DNA from: an uncultured beta proteobacterium
GTDB taxonomy: Bacteria > Pseudomonadota > Gammaproteobacteria > Burkholderiales > Burkholderiaceae_C
Direction: 5' to 3'
DNA: 56,750 nt
NCBI GenBank assembly: GCA_903822435.1
Contig: CAIJPE010000167.1
Span: 1 to 56,750, forward strand
The translations under genes and the position numbers were made by a program. Of the stretch, positions 1 to 8,984 are shown piece after piece. Each line of letters opens with the position of its first letter. Position 1 is the stretch's first letter. The notes below the pieces were generated by a model. That model was not told the DNA's origin. It searched no databases and saw only the letters and a program-made list of their open reading frames with translations.

Positions 1-212
1 CCGAGATTGCCGCGGCGCAGGTGCGCGGCGATGCGGACCTGGGCGACACCTACTACGACCATTGGCTGGCCACGCTCGAGCGCCTGGTCGCGGCCAAGGG
101 CGCCAGCAGCGCGGCCGAGTTGGCGGCCTACCAGCAGGCCTGGGACCACGCGGCCGACCGCACGCCCCACGGCCAGCCCATCGAGCTCCAATCCGCAGAC
201 TTCAGCGCCTGA
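1..212 (+). CDS. Nitrile hydratase accessory (activator) protein, C-terminal part
   Basis: Only the last 70 or so residues are in the window; the frame is open from base 3 and the 5' end lies upstream. The visible part has the family pattern D-T-Y-Y-x-H-W near the start, then a Leu-rich helix, a conserved Trp, and T-P-H-G-Q-P-I-E-L close to the end. This matches the small chaperone-like proteins (P14K type) that deliver metal to nitrile hydratase. The hydratase subunits would be expected just upstream, outside the window. An internal GTG at 21 is not needed as a start, because the frame continues upstream with plausible sequence. Family assignment is from remembered motifs. Confidence 0.75.
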   Translation, partial: EIAAAQVRGDADLGDTYYDHWLATLERLVAAKGASSAAELAAYQQAWDHAADRTPHGQPIELQSADFSA

Positions 213-251
213 TCCGGCTTGGCCGGGCCGCAGCCTGGGTACCATCGGGCG

Positions 252-1034
252 ATGAGCACCAAGGTCCTGTTCGGTTTCCATGCGGTGACGGTGCGGCTGA
301 AGACCGCGCCGCAATCCATCACCGAGATCCACGTCGACGCCAGCCGCCGCGACGCCCGCATGCGGCAGTTCGTGCAGCGGGCGCAGGACGCAGGGGCCCG
401 CATCGTCGAGGCCGACAACGCCCGCCTGGCCGGCCTGTCCGGGACCGAGCGCCACCAGGGCGTGGTGGCCCGCGTGACGCCGCTGCCGCTGCGCCATTCG
501 CTGGACGACGTGCTGGACGAGGTGCAGGGCCCGCCACTGGTGCTGGTGCTGGACGGCGTGACCGACCCGCACAATCTGGGCGCCTGCCTGCGGGTGGCCG
601 ACGGGGCCGGGGCCCACGCGGTGGTGGCCCCGAAGGACCACGCCGTGGGCCTGAACGCCACGGTGGCCAAGGTGGCCAGCGGCGCGGCCGAGACCGTGGC
701 CTACCTGATGGTGACCAACCTGGCCCGCACGCTGGGCGAGCTGAAGGAGCGCGACATCCGCGTCATCGGCACCAGCGACGATGCGCCCATCAGCCTGTAT
801 GAAGCCGACCTGTCGGGCCCCGTGGCGCTGGTGCTGGGCGCCGAAGGCACGGGCCTGCGCCAGCTCACGCGCAAGACCTGCGACGAGCTCGTGCGCATCC
901 CGATGCAGGGTGCGGTGGAAAGCCTGAACGTCTCGGTGGCCTCGGGCATCTGCCTGTATGAGGCCCTGCGCCAGCGCCTGGCGGCCGCCGCCGCCCGTAC
1001 CCCAGAGTCCGACCCGGAGGAAGAACGGCCATGA
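252..1034 (+). CDS. rlmB: 23S rRNA (guanosine 2'-O)-methyltransferase RlmB, SpoU/TrmH family
   Basis: RlmB methylates the 2'-O of G2251 in the 23S rRNA peptidyl-transferase loop, using S-adenosylmethionine. The protein is 260 aa, the usual length. The N-terminal substrate-binding part opens with an F-G-F-H-A-V stretch. The SpoU catalytic domain follows, with motif 1 [11 protein letters not shown] at about 99-109, the knot motif [10 protein letters not shown] at about 196-205, and motif 3 with S-L-N-V-S-V-A near 226. ATG at 252 was chosen over an in-frame upstream start at 219, because the sequence between them is not conserved-looking. Its stop overlaps the ATG of upp by 4 bp, so the two are probably co-translated. 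Confidence 0.93.
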   Translation: MSTKVLFGFHAVTVRLKTAPQSITEIHVDASRRDARMRQFVQRAQDAGARIVEADNARLAGLSGTERHQGVVARVTPLPLRHSLDDVLDEVQGPPLVLVLDGVTDPHNLGACLRVADGAGAHAVVAPKDHAVGLNATVAKVASGAAETVAYLMVTNLARTLGELKERDIRVIGTSDDAPISLYEADLSGPVALVLGAEGTGLRQLTRKTCDELVRIPMQGAVESLNVSVASGICLYEALRQRLAAAAARTPESDPEEERP

Positions 1035-1657
1035 GCGTGATCGAAGTCCGGCACCCGCTGGTGCGGCACAAGGTGGGCCTGTTGCGCGAGGAGGGCATCT
1101 CGACCAAGAAATTCCGAGAGCTCACCAACGAGCTGGCCCGGTTGCTGGCGTACGAGGCCACGGCGGACTTCCCGCTCGAGCCGGCCGAGATCGCCTGCTG
1201 GAGCGGCCCGATCCAGGTCGAGCAGATCGCCGGCAAGAAGGTGACCGTGGTGCCCATCCTGCGTGCCGGCCTGGGCATGCTCGATGGGGTGCTGGACATG
1301 ATCCCCAACGCCAAGGTCAGCGTGGTGGGCCTGAGCCGCAACCACGAGACCCTGCAGCCCGAGCACTACTTCGAGCGCTTCGTGGGCCACCTGGACGAGC
1401 GCACCGCGCTGATCGTCGACCCCATGCTGGCCACCGCCGGCTCGATGATCGCCACGGTGGACCTGCTCAAGAGCCGCGGCTGCAAGGACATCCGCGCCCT
1501 GGTGCTCGTGGCCGCGCCCGAGGGCGTCAAGGCCCTGACCACCGCGCACCCCGACGTTCGCTGCTGGACGGCGGCCATCGACAGCCATCTCAACGAGATC
1601 GGCTACATCATCCCCGGCCTGGGCGATGCGGGTGACAAGATCTTCGGCACCAAGTAG
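1031..1657 (+). CDS. upp: Uracil phosphoribosyltransferase
   Basis: Upp salvages uracil: uracil + PRPP gives UMP + PPi, in the cytosol. The protein is 208 aa, standard for the family. It shows the PRPP-binding loop as [10 protein letters not shown] at about 130-139, the conserved R-A-G-L-G-M near 80, and the uracil-binding C-terminal [12 protein letters not shown] near 195-206. A good ribosome-binding site (GGAGGAAG) lies about 8 bases before the ATG. The gene overlaps rlmB by ATGA. A short inverted repeat (AGCCCC/GGGGCT) sits at the stop codon and runs into the end of the convergent hydrolase gene. Confidence 0.95.
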   Translation: MSVIEVRHPLVRHKVGLLREEGISTKKFRELTNELARLLAYEATADFPLEPAEIACWSGPIQVEQIAGKKVTVVPILRAGLGMLDGVLDMIPNAKVSVVGLSRNHETLQPEHYFERFVGHLDERTALIVDPMLATAGSMIATVDLLKSRGCKDIRALVLVAAPEGVKALTTAHPDVRCWTAAIDSHLNEIGYIIPGLGDAGDKIFGTK

Positions 1658-1668
1658 CCCCGGGGGGC

Positions 1669-2535
1669 TCAGCGCGCCACCAGCGCCCGGGCCAGCCCTT
1701 CGAGGTAGGCGGGGAACTCGTGGATGTCGCCGTGCCCGGCCTCGGGCACGATGAGCACCTGCGAAGTGGGTGCCAGCGCGTGCAGCCGTTGGGTGTGGGT
1801 GGCCGGAATCAGCGCATCGCGCCCGCCGTGCACCAGCATCACCGGGGTCCGGATCGCCGCCAGCGCCTGGTCGGTCTGCAAGGGATAACGCAGCAGCCCG
1901 CGCAGCACCGCGGTCGGCGCCCACGGGTACTGTTCATGGGCCAATGTGGCCATGTCCAGGTAGGGCGACACCAACACGGTGAGATCGGGTTGCTCCCGCG
2001 CGGCCAGCCGCGCGGCCAAGGCCGTGCCGAGCGAGCGGCCGTAGATCACCTTGCGCAGGCCCGCGTAGTGCGGCGCCACCTGCTCCCAGGCGGCGCGCAC
2101 ATCGGCATCCAGTTGGCCCTGGCCCTGGATCCGCCCCGTGCTCTTGCCATAGCCGCGGTAGTCGATAATGTAGAGGTCGAGGTTCACCCGCCGGTAGTCG
2201 TCGGTGTTGACGAACCAGGTGTCCAGGCTGCCGGCGTTGCCGTGCAGGAAGAACACCACGCCATCCGGGTGCGGCAGGCGCAGGTGCAGGGTGTTCAGGC
2301 GCGCGCCGGGCACGTCCACCCAGCCTTCCTGCACATCGGGCGGCAGGTTGAAGCGGTGGTCCGGCGGCAGCACCGTCGGGTGGAACAGCAGCCGCTCCTG
2401 GGCCCACCACATCAGGGCGACGATGGCGAGGTACAGGGCCAGCGCCCCGGCGGCAGACCAAACGACAAAGGCCATCCAGCGGGTCCGGCGATGGGGTTGC
2501 CGCCGTGCGGGCGGGTTCAGGGTTGAGTCGCGCAT
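1669..2535 (-). CDS. Membrane-anchored alpha/beta hydrolase
   Basis: A 288-aa alpha/beta-fold hydrolase of the BEM46/YfhR (ABHD13-like) type. One N-terminal membrane segment lies at about residues 20-41, followed by the family signature for W-A-Q-E-R-L-L-F-H-P-T. The oxyanion region H-G-N-A-G-S is near 103. The nucleophile elbow is G-R-S-L-G near 166 (catalytic Ser), with an acidic residue in V-H-G-G-R-D-A and His in A-G-H-G-D-I near the C terminus. The start at 2535 is preferred to an upstream in-frame start at 2622, which would place 29 unlikely residues over the end of the transporter gene. The natural substrate is unknown; esterase or acyl-transfer activity is only a family guess. Confidence 0.85.
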   Translation of the reverse strand: MRDSTLNPPARRQPHRRTRWMAFVVWSAAGALALYLAIVALMWWAQERLLFHPTVLPPDHRFNLPPDVQEGWVDVPGARLNTLHLRLPHPDGVVFFLHGNAGSLDTWFVNTDDYRRVNLDLYIIDYRGYGKSTGRIQGQGQLDADVRAAWEQVAPHYAGLRKVIYGRSLGTALAARLAAREQPDLTVLVSPYLDMATLAHEQYPWAPTAVLRGLLRYPLQTDQALAAIRTPVMLVHGGRDALIPATHTQRLHALAPTSQVLIVPEAGHGDIHEFPAYLEGLARALVAR

Positions 2536-2590
2536 CGAAGCTCTACGCAGGCTGCGGCGCGCCGGATGCAGCCTGCCCGCCCGGGCCGGG

Positions 2591-3151
2591 TTAGACCCAG
2601 CCGGCCACGCCGGCGATGGCACCGGCGCAGATGGGCCACAACGGGCTGTAGCGGGTGCGCAGCATCACCAGCAAGGTCAGTGCCACCAGCACCGCGCTGC
2701 CCCAGTGCCCGCGCGTGGGCTCCAGCAGGATCCAGCTGGTGGAGAGCAGCAGGCCGATGGTCACCGGCGCCATGCCGGTGGTGAAGGCCCGCAGCCCTGG
2801 CGCCTGGCGGTTTCGCTCGCCGTAGCGCGTGGCAGCCAGTGCGAGCGTGGTGGACGGCAGCAAGGTGCCGGCCATCGTGGCCACCACCCCCAGGAGCCCG
2901 CCGATGTTGAAGCCGATGACGGCCACGAACAGGACGTTGGGTCCCGGGGCGGCCTGCGCCAGCGCGACCGAGGCGGTGAACTGTGCATCGGTCAGCCAGC
3001 CGTGGTCGCGCACGATGAAGCGCTGCATGTCGGGCGCGGTGGTGATGGCTCCGCCGATGGCCAGCAGCGACAGCACCGTGAAGTGCAGGAAGAGGCTGAA
3101 CCAATCGCCCGCCGTGAGCAGGCCGCTGCCGAAGATCCAGTGGCTGATCAT
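2591..3151 (-). CDS. Chromate transporter, half-size CHR subunit (second of pair)
   Basis: A 186-aa integral membrane protein of the CHR (ChrA) family in the short-chain form, where two separate genes each encode one CHR domain. The diagnostic stretch A-L-A-Q-A-A-P-G-P-N lies near residue 58, followed by F-N-I-G-G. About five hydrophobic segments are visible. The start codon overlaps the TGA of the upstream half by ATGA, so the two halves are translated together and presumably form a heterodimer. Characterised members export chromate by proton or sulfate exchange; many relatives have no tested substrate, so actual chromate resistance is inference. Confidence 0.87.
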   Translation of the reverse strand: MISHWIFGSGLLTAGDWFSLFLHFTVLSLLAIGGAITTAPDMQRFIVRDHGWLTDAQFTASVALAQAAPGPNVLFVAVIGFNIGGLLGVVATMAGTLLPSTTLALAATRYGERNRQAPGLRAFTTGMAPVTIGLLLSTSWILLEPTRGHWGSAVLVALTLLVMLRTRYSPLWPICAGAIAGVAGWV

Positions 3152-3741
3152 GGCTTCGAGCGCCACCAGGCCAGGGCCACGGCCAGCGGCCCCAGGCCCA
3201 GCACCACGGCCACCAGGGGCCAGCGCAGCGCGCCCACCATCAGCACGGTCAGGGCCAGCAGCAGGGCGCACAGCGGGCGGCCCAGCGCGTTCTTGTGCAG
3301 CCCGCCCATCAGCCGAAGCGCCGTGGACAGCACCAGCCCCGCGGCCACGGCGCCCATGCCCCGCAGCGCTCCGGCAACGGCCGGCAGGCCTTGCAGCTGT
3401 TGCGCCAGCACCGCCAGCGCCAGCACCACGCCCAGCGGGGCCAGCAGCACGCCGCCCATGGCCGCGGCCGCGCCACGCCAGCCGAAGTGCCGGTCGCCCA
3501 GGATCAGCGCCAGGTTGACGATGTTCGGGCCCGGCAGCACCTGCGAGATCGACAGCAACTCCAGGAACTGTTCGCGCGTCAGCCAGCGCTGGTTCTCGAC
3601 CAGCTCGCGTTGCGCCACGGGCAGCACGCCGCCGAAGCCCTGCAGCGCCAACCTGGTGAACACGCTGAACAGCTCGCCCGCCGAGCGGGGCACGCGCGGG
3701 CCGGTGGCATCGGGGCCGATGGCTTCAGCCGTTTCAGCCAC
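3148..3741 (-). CDS. Chromate transporter, half-size CHR subunit (first of pair)
   Basis: A 197-aa membrane protein, the other half of the split CHR transporter. It has the typical N-terminal F-x-x-L-A-L-Q-G-F-G-G-V motif near residues 30-40, then R-x-L-V-E-x-x-R-W-L-T-x-E-Q-F and the signature S-Q-V-L-P-G-P-N-I-V-N near 68. Four to six hydrophobic helices follow. It overlaps the downstream CHR half by 4 bp and the upstream MFS gene by 8 bp, giving a three-gene transport operon. Confidence 0.88.
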   Translation of the reverse strand: MAETAEAIGPDATGPRVPRSAGELFSVFTRLALQGFGGVLPVAQRELVENQRWLTREQFLELLSISQVLPGPNIVNLALILGDRHFGWRGAAAAMGGVLLAPLGVVLALAVLAQQLQGLPAVAGALRGMGAVAAGLVLSTALRLMGGLHKNALGRPLCALLLALTVLMVGALRWPLVAVVLGLGPLAVALAWWRSKP

Positions 3742-4924
3742 GCCGCACCCCCGCCTGCCGCGCCGCCCACAGGCTCAAGGCGATGGCCAGTGCCATCCAT
3801 CCGACGGCCGCGTAGGGCAGGGGGGCGAAGCCACCCGCGGCCGCCAGCAACAGACCGCCACCGCCTGCGCCGATGGCCTGGCCCACGTACATGGCCGAGG
3901 TGTTCAGCGCCAGCAGGGCCGGCGCCACCGACGGGTCGCTCTGCGACAGCCGCGCCTGCTGGGCCGAATTGCTGGAGAAGCAACCCAGCGCCCAGGGCAC
4001 CAGCACCATGGCCATCACCGCCACGGGCCAGGCCCCGCTGTGCCCGTTGCCGGCCGTCAGCGGCCACAACAGCAGCGCCAGCACCATGCAGGACAGGCTG
4101 ATGTTGACGCAGCGTGCCGCCCCCAGGCGGTCGATGCGCCGCGTGAGCAACACGTTGCCGATCAGCCCGAAGGCGCCGAACCAGAAGAAGAGGAAGGTCA
4201 CCGACGTCGCATCGGCCCCCAGCACCTGCCGGTAGTAGGGGGCGAAGTAGCTGAACAGCGTGAACTGCCCCGAAGCGCTGAGCGCCGTGACTGCCACCAT
4301 GCCCATCAGCCAAGGGTTGCCCAACGCGCCGCGCCAGCTCTTGAGCGACAGGGCGGGCGGCCTGACGCCATCGGGCACCGTGGCCCACACTGCCGCCGCC
4401 GCCCCGCAGGCCAGCACCGCCACCACCGCAAAGGCCCAGCGCCAGCCGAAGGTCTCGGCCACGAAGCCGCTCATCGGCATGCCCAGCACCGAGGCCAGTG
4501 ACCACCCCAGGAACACGAAAGTCATGGCCCGCCCGCGCTGCTCGGCCGGGACCAGCACGTTGATGGAGGCCGCTGCCTGCGGGGTGTAGACCGCCGCGCC
4601 CAGCACGCTCAGGGCCCGCACGGGCAACAGCGCCGCCAGGCTGGGCATGGTGGCGGCTGCGGCATGGCCCAGGCCGTACCAGAGCAGGGCCACGGTCAGC
4701 AGGCGGCGGCGGTCGAAGCCGCCCAGCAGCCCGGCCAGCAGCGGTGCGCCGGCCCCCATGGCCACGGCGGCAGCGGTGATGAGCTGCCCGGCCACGGCCG
4801 GCGCGACCTTCAGCGAACCCGACAGGTCGTTGAGCGAGCCGGCCACCACCATCACGCCGCAGCCGATGGCGAAGTTGCCGAACATCAGGGCGCGGCCTGC
4901 CGAAGTCCAGTCGGACCGGATCAT
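3734..4924 (-). CDS. MFS transporter (drug or sugar efflux type)
   Basis: A 396-aa major facilitator superfamily permease with about twelve predicted membrane helices. It resembles AraJ/sugar-efflux or multidrug proton antiporters: an early G-x-L-L-G-G-F-D-R-R-R motif follows helix 2 and fits the MFS motif A region, and a G-W-S-L-A-S-V-L-G-M-P motif-C-like segment sits in helix 5. It is the first gene of a minus-strand set with the two CHR halves, overlapping the first by 8 bp. Substrate cannot be told from sequence. Confidence 0.85.
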   Translation of the reverse strand: MIRSDWTSAGRALMFGNFAIGCGVMVVAGSLNDLSGSLKVAPAVAGQLITAAAVAMGAGAPLLAGLLGGFDRRRLLTVALLWYGLGHAAAATMPSLAALLPVRALSVLGAAVYTPQAAASINVLVPAEQRGRAMTFVFLGWSLASVLGMPMSGFVAETFGWRWAFAVVAVLACGAAAAVWATVPDGVRPPALSLKSWRGALGNPWLMGMVAVTALSASGQFTLFSYFAPYYRQVLGADATSVTFLFFWFGAFGLIGNVLLTRRIDRLGAARCVNISLSCMVLALLLWPLTAGNGHSGAWPVAVMAMVLVPWALGCFSSNSAQQARLSQSDPSVAPALLALNTSAMYVGQAIGAGGGGLLLAAAGGFAPLPYAAVGWMALAIALSLWAARQAGVRRG

Positions 4925-4985
4925 GGAAGGGTCACGCCCAGGGCTTCAAGCGGGCATCGGGTGCGTGCCCCATGGCCCCACGACC

Positions 4986-5996
4986 TCAGCCACGCATCAC
5001 CTTCAAGGCATCGGGGTTCACCAGGTTGGTGGGCGCGTTGTTCATGAAGTTGATGACGTTCTGGAATGCCGCGGCGAAGTACAACTCGTAGCTGTCCTGC
5101 TCGACGTAGCCCAGGTGCGGCGTGCACACGGCGTTTTCCAGCCGCAGCAGCGGATGGCCCTGCAGGATGGGCTCGCTCTCGAAGACATCGACCGCGGCCA
5201 TGCCCGGCCGGCCGCGGTTCAGCGCAGCCACCAGGGCGTTGTCTTCGATCAGTTCGGCGCGCGAGGTGTTGACGATCAGCGCCGTGGGCTTCATGCGCGA
5301 CAGGTCGTCCAGGCGGACCACCCCGCGCGTGGCGTCGTTCAGGCGCAGGTGCAGGGTGAGGACATCGCTGGTGGCGAAGAAGGCGTCCTTGTCGGGCGCG
5401 GCCTGGTGGCCATCGGCCACGGCCCTGGTCCGCGAGGCCTCGCTGCCCCAGACCAGCACCTGCATGCCGAAGGCCCGTGCGTAGCCGGCCACGATCTGCC
5501 CGATCTTTCCGTAGCCCCAGATGCCCAGCGTCTTTCCCCGCAGCACCATGCCGATGGCGAAGTTGGGCGGCATCGAGGCCGACTTCAGCCCCGACTGCTG
5601 CCAGGCCCCGTGCTTGAGGTTGCCGATGTACTGCGGCAGCCGCCGCATCGCGGCCATGATCAGCGCCCAGGTCATCTCGGCCGGTGCCCAGGGAGAACCC
5701 ACGCCCTCGGCCACGGCAATGCCCATGCGCGTGCAGGTGGGCACGTCGATGTGGCCGCCCACCTTGCCGGTCTGCGAGATGAGCTTCAGGCGCGGCAGCT
5801 TTTCAAGCAGCGCCTTGGGGAACTGCGTGCGCTCGCGGATCAGCACCAGCACGTCGGCGTCGCGCAACCGCACCGACAGCTGGCCGATGCCCTTGACCGT
5901 GTTGGTGAAGACCTTGGCGTTCAAGGGCTCGAGCAATGCCGCGCACTTGAGCTTGCGCACGGCGTCTTGGTAGTCGTCAAGGATGATGATGTTCAT
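4986..5996 (-). CDS. D-2-hydroxyacid dehydrogenase family protein
   Basis: A 336-aa NAD(P)-dependent dehydrogenase of the phosphoglycerate/glyoxylate reductase fold. The nucleotide-binding loop is L-G-I-W-G-Y-G-K-I-G at about 145-154. The catalytic Arg is in N-T-S-R-A-E-L, a conserved Glu follows in V-F-E-S-E-P, and the catalytic His is in T-P-H-L-G-Y near 290. The central sequence matches the subgroup usually annotated as D-2-hydroxyacid dehydrogenase family rather than SerA: no ACT domain is present. Specific substrate unknown. It stands alone, 61 bp upstream of the MFS gene and divergent from the DUF1993 gene. Confidence 0.87.
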   Translation of the reverse strand: MNIIILDDYQDAVRKLKCAALLEPLNAKVFTNTVKGIGQLSVRLRDADVLVLIRERTQFPKALLEKLPRLKLISQTGKVGGHIDVPTCTRMGIAVAEGVGSPWAPAEMTWALIMAAMRRLPQYIGNLKHGAWQQSGLKSASMPPNFAIGMVLRGKTLGIWGYGKIGQIVAGYARAFGMQVLVWGSEASRTRAVADGHQAAPDKDAFFATSDVLTLHLRLNDATRGVVRLDDLSRMKPTALIVNTSRAELIEDNALVAALNRGRPGMAAVDVFESEPILQGHPLLRLENAVCTPHLGYVEQDSYELYFAAAFQNVINFMNNAPTNLVNPDALKVMRG

Positions 5997-6106
5997 GTTC
6001 TTCTCGGCGGCACGGCCGTGGATTCTGCCCGCCCGGCCGCATGTTCGCGCGCCATCGGGCGGGGGGCGCTAGCATGCGCCACCTTCAACCACCACGGGGA
6101 CCTTTC

Positions 6107-6619
6107 ATGTCGCTCTCGATGTATTCCGCCAGCGTGCCCGTCTTCGAGCGCATGCTCGGCAACATGCTCAACTGGTTCGACAAGGCCCAGGCCCACGCCG
6201 AGGCCCGCAAGTTCGACACCGCCAACTACCTGGGCATGCGCCTGGCGCCCGACATGCTGCCGCTGACCCGCCAGGTGCAGATCGCCAGCGACGGGGCCAA
6301 GGGCTGCGTGGCGCGCCTGTCGGGCCAGGAGCCGCCGAAGTGGGACGACACCGAGGCATCGCTGGACGACCTGCGCGCCCGTGTGCGCAAGACCATCGAC
6401 TATGTGAAGTCGGTGCCGGCCAGCCAGATCGACGGCACCGAAGCGCGCGAGATCGTGCTGCCGGTCCGTTCGGGCGAACCCATGCGCCTGTCGGGCGAGG
6501 CCTTCCTGAAGAACTTCGTGCTGCCCAACTTCTATTTCCACGCCACCACCACCTATGCGCTGTTGCGGCATGCCGGCGTGGAGCTGGGCAAGCGCGACTA
6601 CCTCGGCCCCATGGCCTGA
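6107..6619 (+). CDS. DUF1993 domain-containing protein
   Basis: A 170-aa protein of the DUF1993 family, predicted to be an all-alpha four-helix bundle related to DinB-like proteins. Recognisable elements are the start S-M-Y-x-A-S-V-P-V-F, the internal R-L-A-P-D-M-L-P-L-T-x-Q-V-Q, and the end F-Y-F-H-A-T-T-T-Y-A-L-L-R-H-x-G-V-x-L-G-K-x-D-Y-L-G. Biochemical function is not known. ATG at 6107 was chosen because it gives the family N terminus; in-frame starts further up add about 22 unlikely residues. The 3' end overlaps the convergent mltD gene by 22 bp. Confidence 0.88.
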   Translation: MSLSMYSASVPVFERMLGNMLNWFDKAQAHAEARKFDTANYLGMRLAPDMLPLTRQVQIASDGAKGCVARLSGQEPPKWDDTEASLDDLRARVRKTIDYVKSVPASQIDGTEAREIVLPVRSGEPMRLSGEAFLKNFVLPNFYFHATTTYALLRHAGVELGKRDYLGPMA

Positions 6620-8217
6620 GCCACGCGCACGCGGGCCGTGGGCATGCCACCCCGCTTGTGCCCTGAGCCGGACCGCGCCACCTGGCGCGCCGGCGTGGCC
6701 AGCATCACGACCACGTGCTGGCCGGCCTTGAAGCGGGCCTGCGCCGAGACGCCGTTCCACTGCGCCACCTGGGCCGCACTGACCTTGTAGCGCTGGGCGA
6801 CGGCGGCCACGGTGTCGCCCCGGCGGCCCGCCTTGAACGACACCTTGCGCAGCGGCCGCGCTTCGGGCGCCAGCGACATCATCGCGTTGTCGGCCACGGC
6901 CACCGAGACATCGGCTGCGGTCTGCGCCGAGCGCGGTACCACCAGGGTGGAACCCACCTTCACCAGCATGCGCGGCGGGATGTGGTTCACCTCGCGCAAC
7001 TGCGCCTCGGGCATGCCGGTCAGGCGAGCGGCCTCTTGCGGCTTGAGGGTCTTGGGGGCCACCCAGGCCGTCCAGCTGGCCAGGGCGCCGTGGTGAGTGG
7101 CCAGTTCGCGAAGGAAGCGGTTCGCGTTGTCGTAGGGCAGCAGCACCCGCGGCGTGCCAGCGGCCAGGATCACCGGCTTGTTCATCTGCGGGTTGAGCTG
7201 CTGGAACTCTTCCAGCGACAGGCCCGCCAGGCGCGCAGCCAGCGCCATGTCGATGTCGCGTTCGATGGGCACGCTGAGGAAGAAGGGGTGGTTCTGGAAC
7301 GGCGGCAGGCTCAGGCCGAAGGCTTGCGGCTGCATCACGATGTTCTTCACGGCCTGCAGCTTGGGCACGTATTCGCGCGTTTCCTGCGGCATGCGCAGGC
7401 TGAGGTAATCGGTGGGCAGGCCGGCCTTGCGGTTGCGTTCGATGGCGCGCTGCACGTTGCCCTGCCCCCAGTTGTAGGCCGCCAGCGCAAGGTGCCAGTC
7501 GCCGAACATCGTGTTGAGCTGCTGCAGGTAGTCCAGTGCGGCCCGGGTGGATGCCAGCACGTCGCGTCGGTCATCGCGGAAGAGGTTCTGCCGAAGCTCG
7601 AAATCCTTGCCGGTGCCCGGCATGAACTGCCACATGCCCGAGGCGCGGGTGCGCGACATCGCCTGCGGGTTGAAGGCACTTTCGATGAAGGGCAGCAGGG
7701 CCAGCTCGGTGGGCATGTTGCGCCGCTGCAGGTCTTCGAGGATGTGGAACAGGTAGCGGCCGCCGCGCTCGGTCATGCGCTTGACGTAGGCGGGGTCGGA
7801 CGCATACCAGCTTTCCCACTTGTGGACGAGGTCGGAGTCCAGCTCGGGCATCGCAAACCCGTTGCGCACCCGCTCCCACAGGTCGCCCTGCTCTGCGTCC
7901 TGCCCCGGGTCGAGCCGGCCGCGCGGGGGAGAGGGCCCGCGGGCCACGGTGGTTTCGGGTTCGATCGCCGGCGCCATGATGGGGTCGGGCTCCGAGGCGG
8001 CGTCCACAGGCTCCGCCGGTGCGGTCGCAGGCGCCGCGGCGACGACAACCGGTGTGGGTTCGGGCGCGCCGGCCAGGGGGGCGTTGGCACAGCCGGCCGC
8101 CATCAAGGCCAGCAGCCATGCTGCGGTGGCGGCGCCCAGGCGGGGAAGTCGGGTGAGCGGGGATCGGTCGAACAGGCGTTCGGTGGGCAAGGGGCGGCCG
8201 CAGCGCAGGTTGGTCAT
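6598..8217 (-). CDS. mltD: Membrane-bound lytic murein transglycosylase D (lipoprotein)
   Basis: A 539-aa periplasmic lipoprotein that cleaves peptidoglycan glycan strands to 1,6-anhydro-muropeptides. The signal ends in a lipobox (L-M-A-A-G-C) near residue 43. A Pro/Ala-rich linker leads to the SLT domain, with catalytic Glu in L-L-P-F-I-E-S-A-F-N-P and the typical A-A-Y-N-W-G-Q-G-N-V motif. Two LysM-like modules follow in the C-terminal third. The start at 8217 overlaps the TGA of gloB by ATGA, so the two are co-translated, as is often seen in Burkholderiales. The end runs 22 bp into the convergent DUF1993 gene. Confidence 0.92.
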   Translation of the reverse strand: MTNLRCGRPLPTERLFDRSPLTRLPRLGAATAAWLLALMAAGCANAPLAGAPEPTPVVVAAAPATAPAEPVDAASEPDPIMAPAIEPETTVARGPSPPRGRLDPGQDAEQGDLWERVRNGFAMPELDSDLVHKWESWYASDPAYVKRMTERGGRYLFHILEDLQRRNMPTELALLPFIESAFNPQAMSRTRASGMWQFMPGTGKDFELRQNLFRDDRRDVLASTRAALDYLQQLNTMFGDWHLALAAYNWGQGNVQRAIERNRKAGLPTDYLSLRMPQETREYVPKLQAVKNIVMQPQAFGLSLPPFQNHPFFLSVPIERDIDMALAARLAGLSLEEFQQLNPQMNKPVILAAGTPRVLLPYDNANRFLRELATHHGALASWTAWVAPKTLKPQEAARLTGMPEAQLREVNHIPPRMLVKVGSTLVVPRSAQTAADVSVAVADNAMMSLAPEARPLRKVSFKAGRRGDTVAAVAQRYKVSAAQVAQWNGVSAQARFKAGQHVVVMLATPARQVARSGSGHKRGGMPTARVRVAQAMGPR

Positions 8218-8984
8218 CGGTATCGGTTCTTCCATTCGCGCAGGGCAGCCAGTACGCTGATGTCGTCGTGGACGCTGGCGTCCTGGGCGCGGGCCGAGGC
8301 CACCACCTCGGGTTCGCGGCAGCGCAAGAAAGGGTTGATCTGCAGCTCCAGGCCGATGGAAGAGGGCAGGGTGAACCTGCCTTCTTCCCGCAGGGCCTTG
8401 CAGCGCAATTCATGGGCGGCTCGTGCCGCATTGCCGGGCTCTACGGCCGCCGCAAAACGCAGGTTGGACAAGGTGTACTCGTGCGTGCAGCACACCTGGG
8501 TGTCGGCAGGCAGCGCCGCGAACTTGGCCAGCGAGGCGCTCATCTGCGCCGCCGTGCCTTCGAAGAGCCGGCCGCAACCGGCCGAAAACAGCGTATCGCC
8601 GCAGAAGAGCAGGGGCGCCCGGGCAACGCCTTGCTGCACGTAGGCGATGTGCCCGGCGGTGTGGCCCGGCACGTCGAGCACACCGAAGCGCAGGCCCAGC
8701 ACCTCGATGGCATCGCCTTCGTGCAAGGGCACGAAGGGCTTGGGAATGCGCTCGGTGGCTGGGCCGTACACGGGGCCTTTCAGTCGGGGCCGCAAGGCGT
8801 CCACGCCCCCGACATGGTCGGCGTGGTGGTGCGTCACTAGAATGGCTGCCAAGGCCAGGTCGAGACCGTCGAGCGCCCGTTCAACGGGGGCTGCGTCACC
8901 CGGATCCACCACCACGGCTTGCTTGCCATCGTGCAGCATCCAGATGTAGTTGTCGGCGAAGGCGGGCAGCGCAAGCAGAGTCAT
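8214..8984 (-). CDS. gloB: Hydroxyacylglutathione hydrolase (glyoxalase II)
   Basis: GloB hydrolyses S-D-lactoylglutathione to D-lactate and glutathione, the second step of methylglyoxal detoxification. The 256-aa metallo-beta-lactamase-fold protein carries the binuclear metal motif T-H-H-H-A-D-H-V-G-G at about 52-61, H in V-P-G-H-T-A-G-H, D in F-C-G-D-T-L-F-S-A-G-C-G-R-L-F-E-G-T, and H in T-H-E-Y-T. The start at 8984 gives the canonical N terminus with P-A-F-x-D-N-Y-I-W. It is followed by mltD with an ATGA overlap. Its start codon shares bases with the divergent methyltransferase start. Confidence 0.94.
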   Translation of the reverse strand: MTLLALPAFADNYIWMLHDGKQAVVVDPGDAAPVERALDGLDLALAAILVTHHHADHVGGVDALRPRLKGPVYGPATERIPKPFVPLHEGDAIEVLGLRFGVLDVPGHTAGHIAYVQQGVARAPLLFCGDTLFSAGCGRLFEGTAAQMSASLAKFAALPADTQVCCTHEYTLSNLRFAAAVEPGNAARAAHELRCKALREEGRFTLPSSIGLELQINPFLRCREPEVVASARAQDASVHDDISVLAALREWKNRYR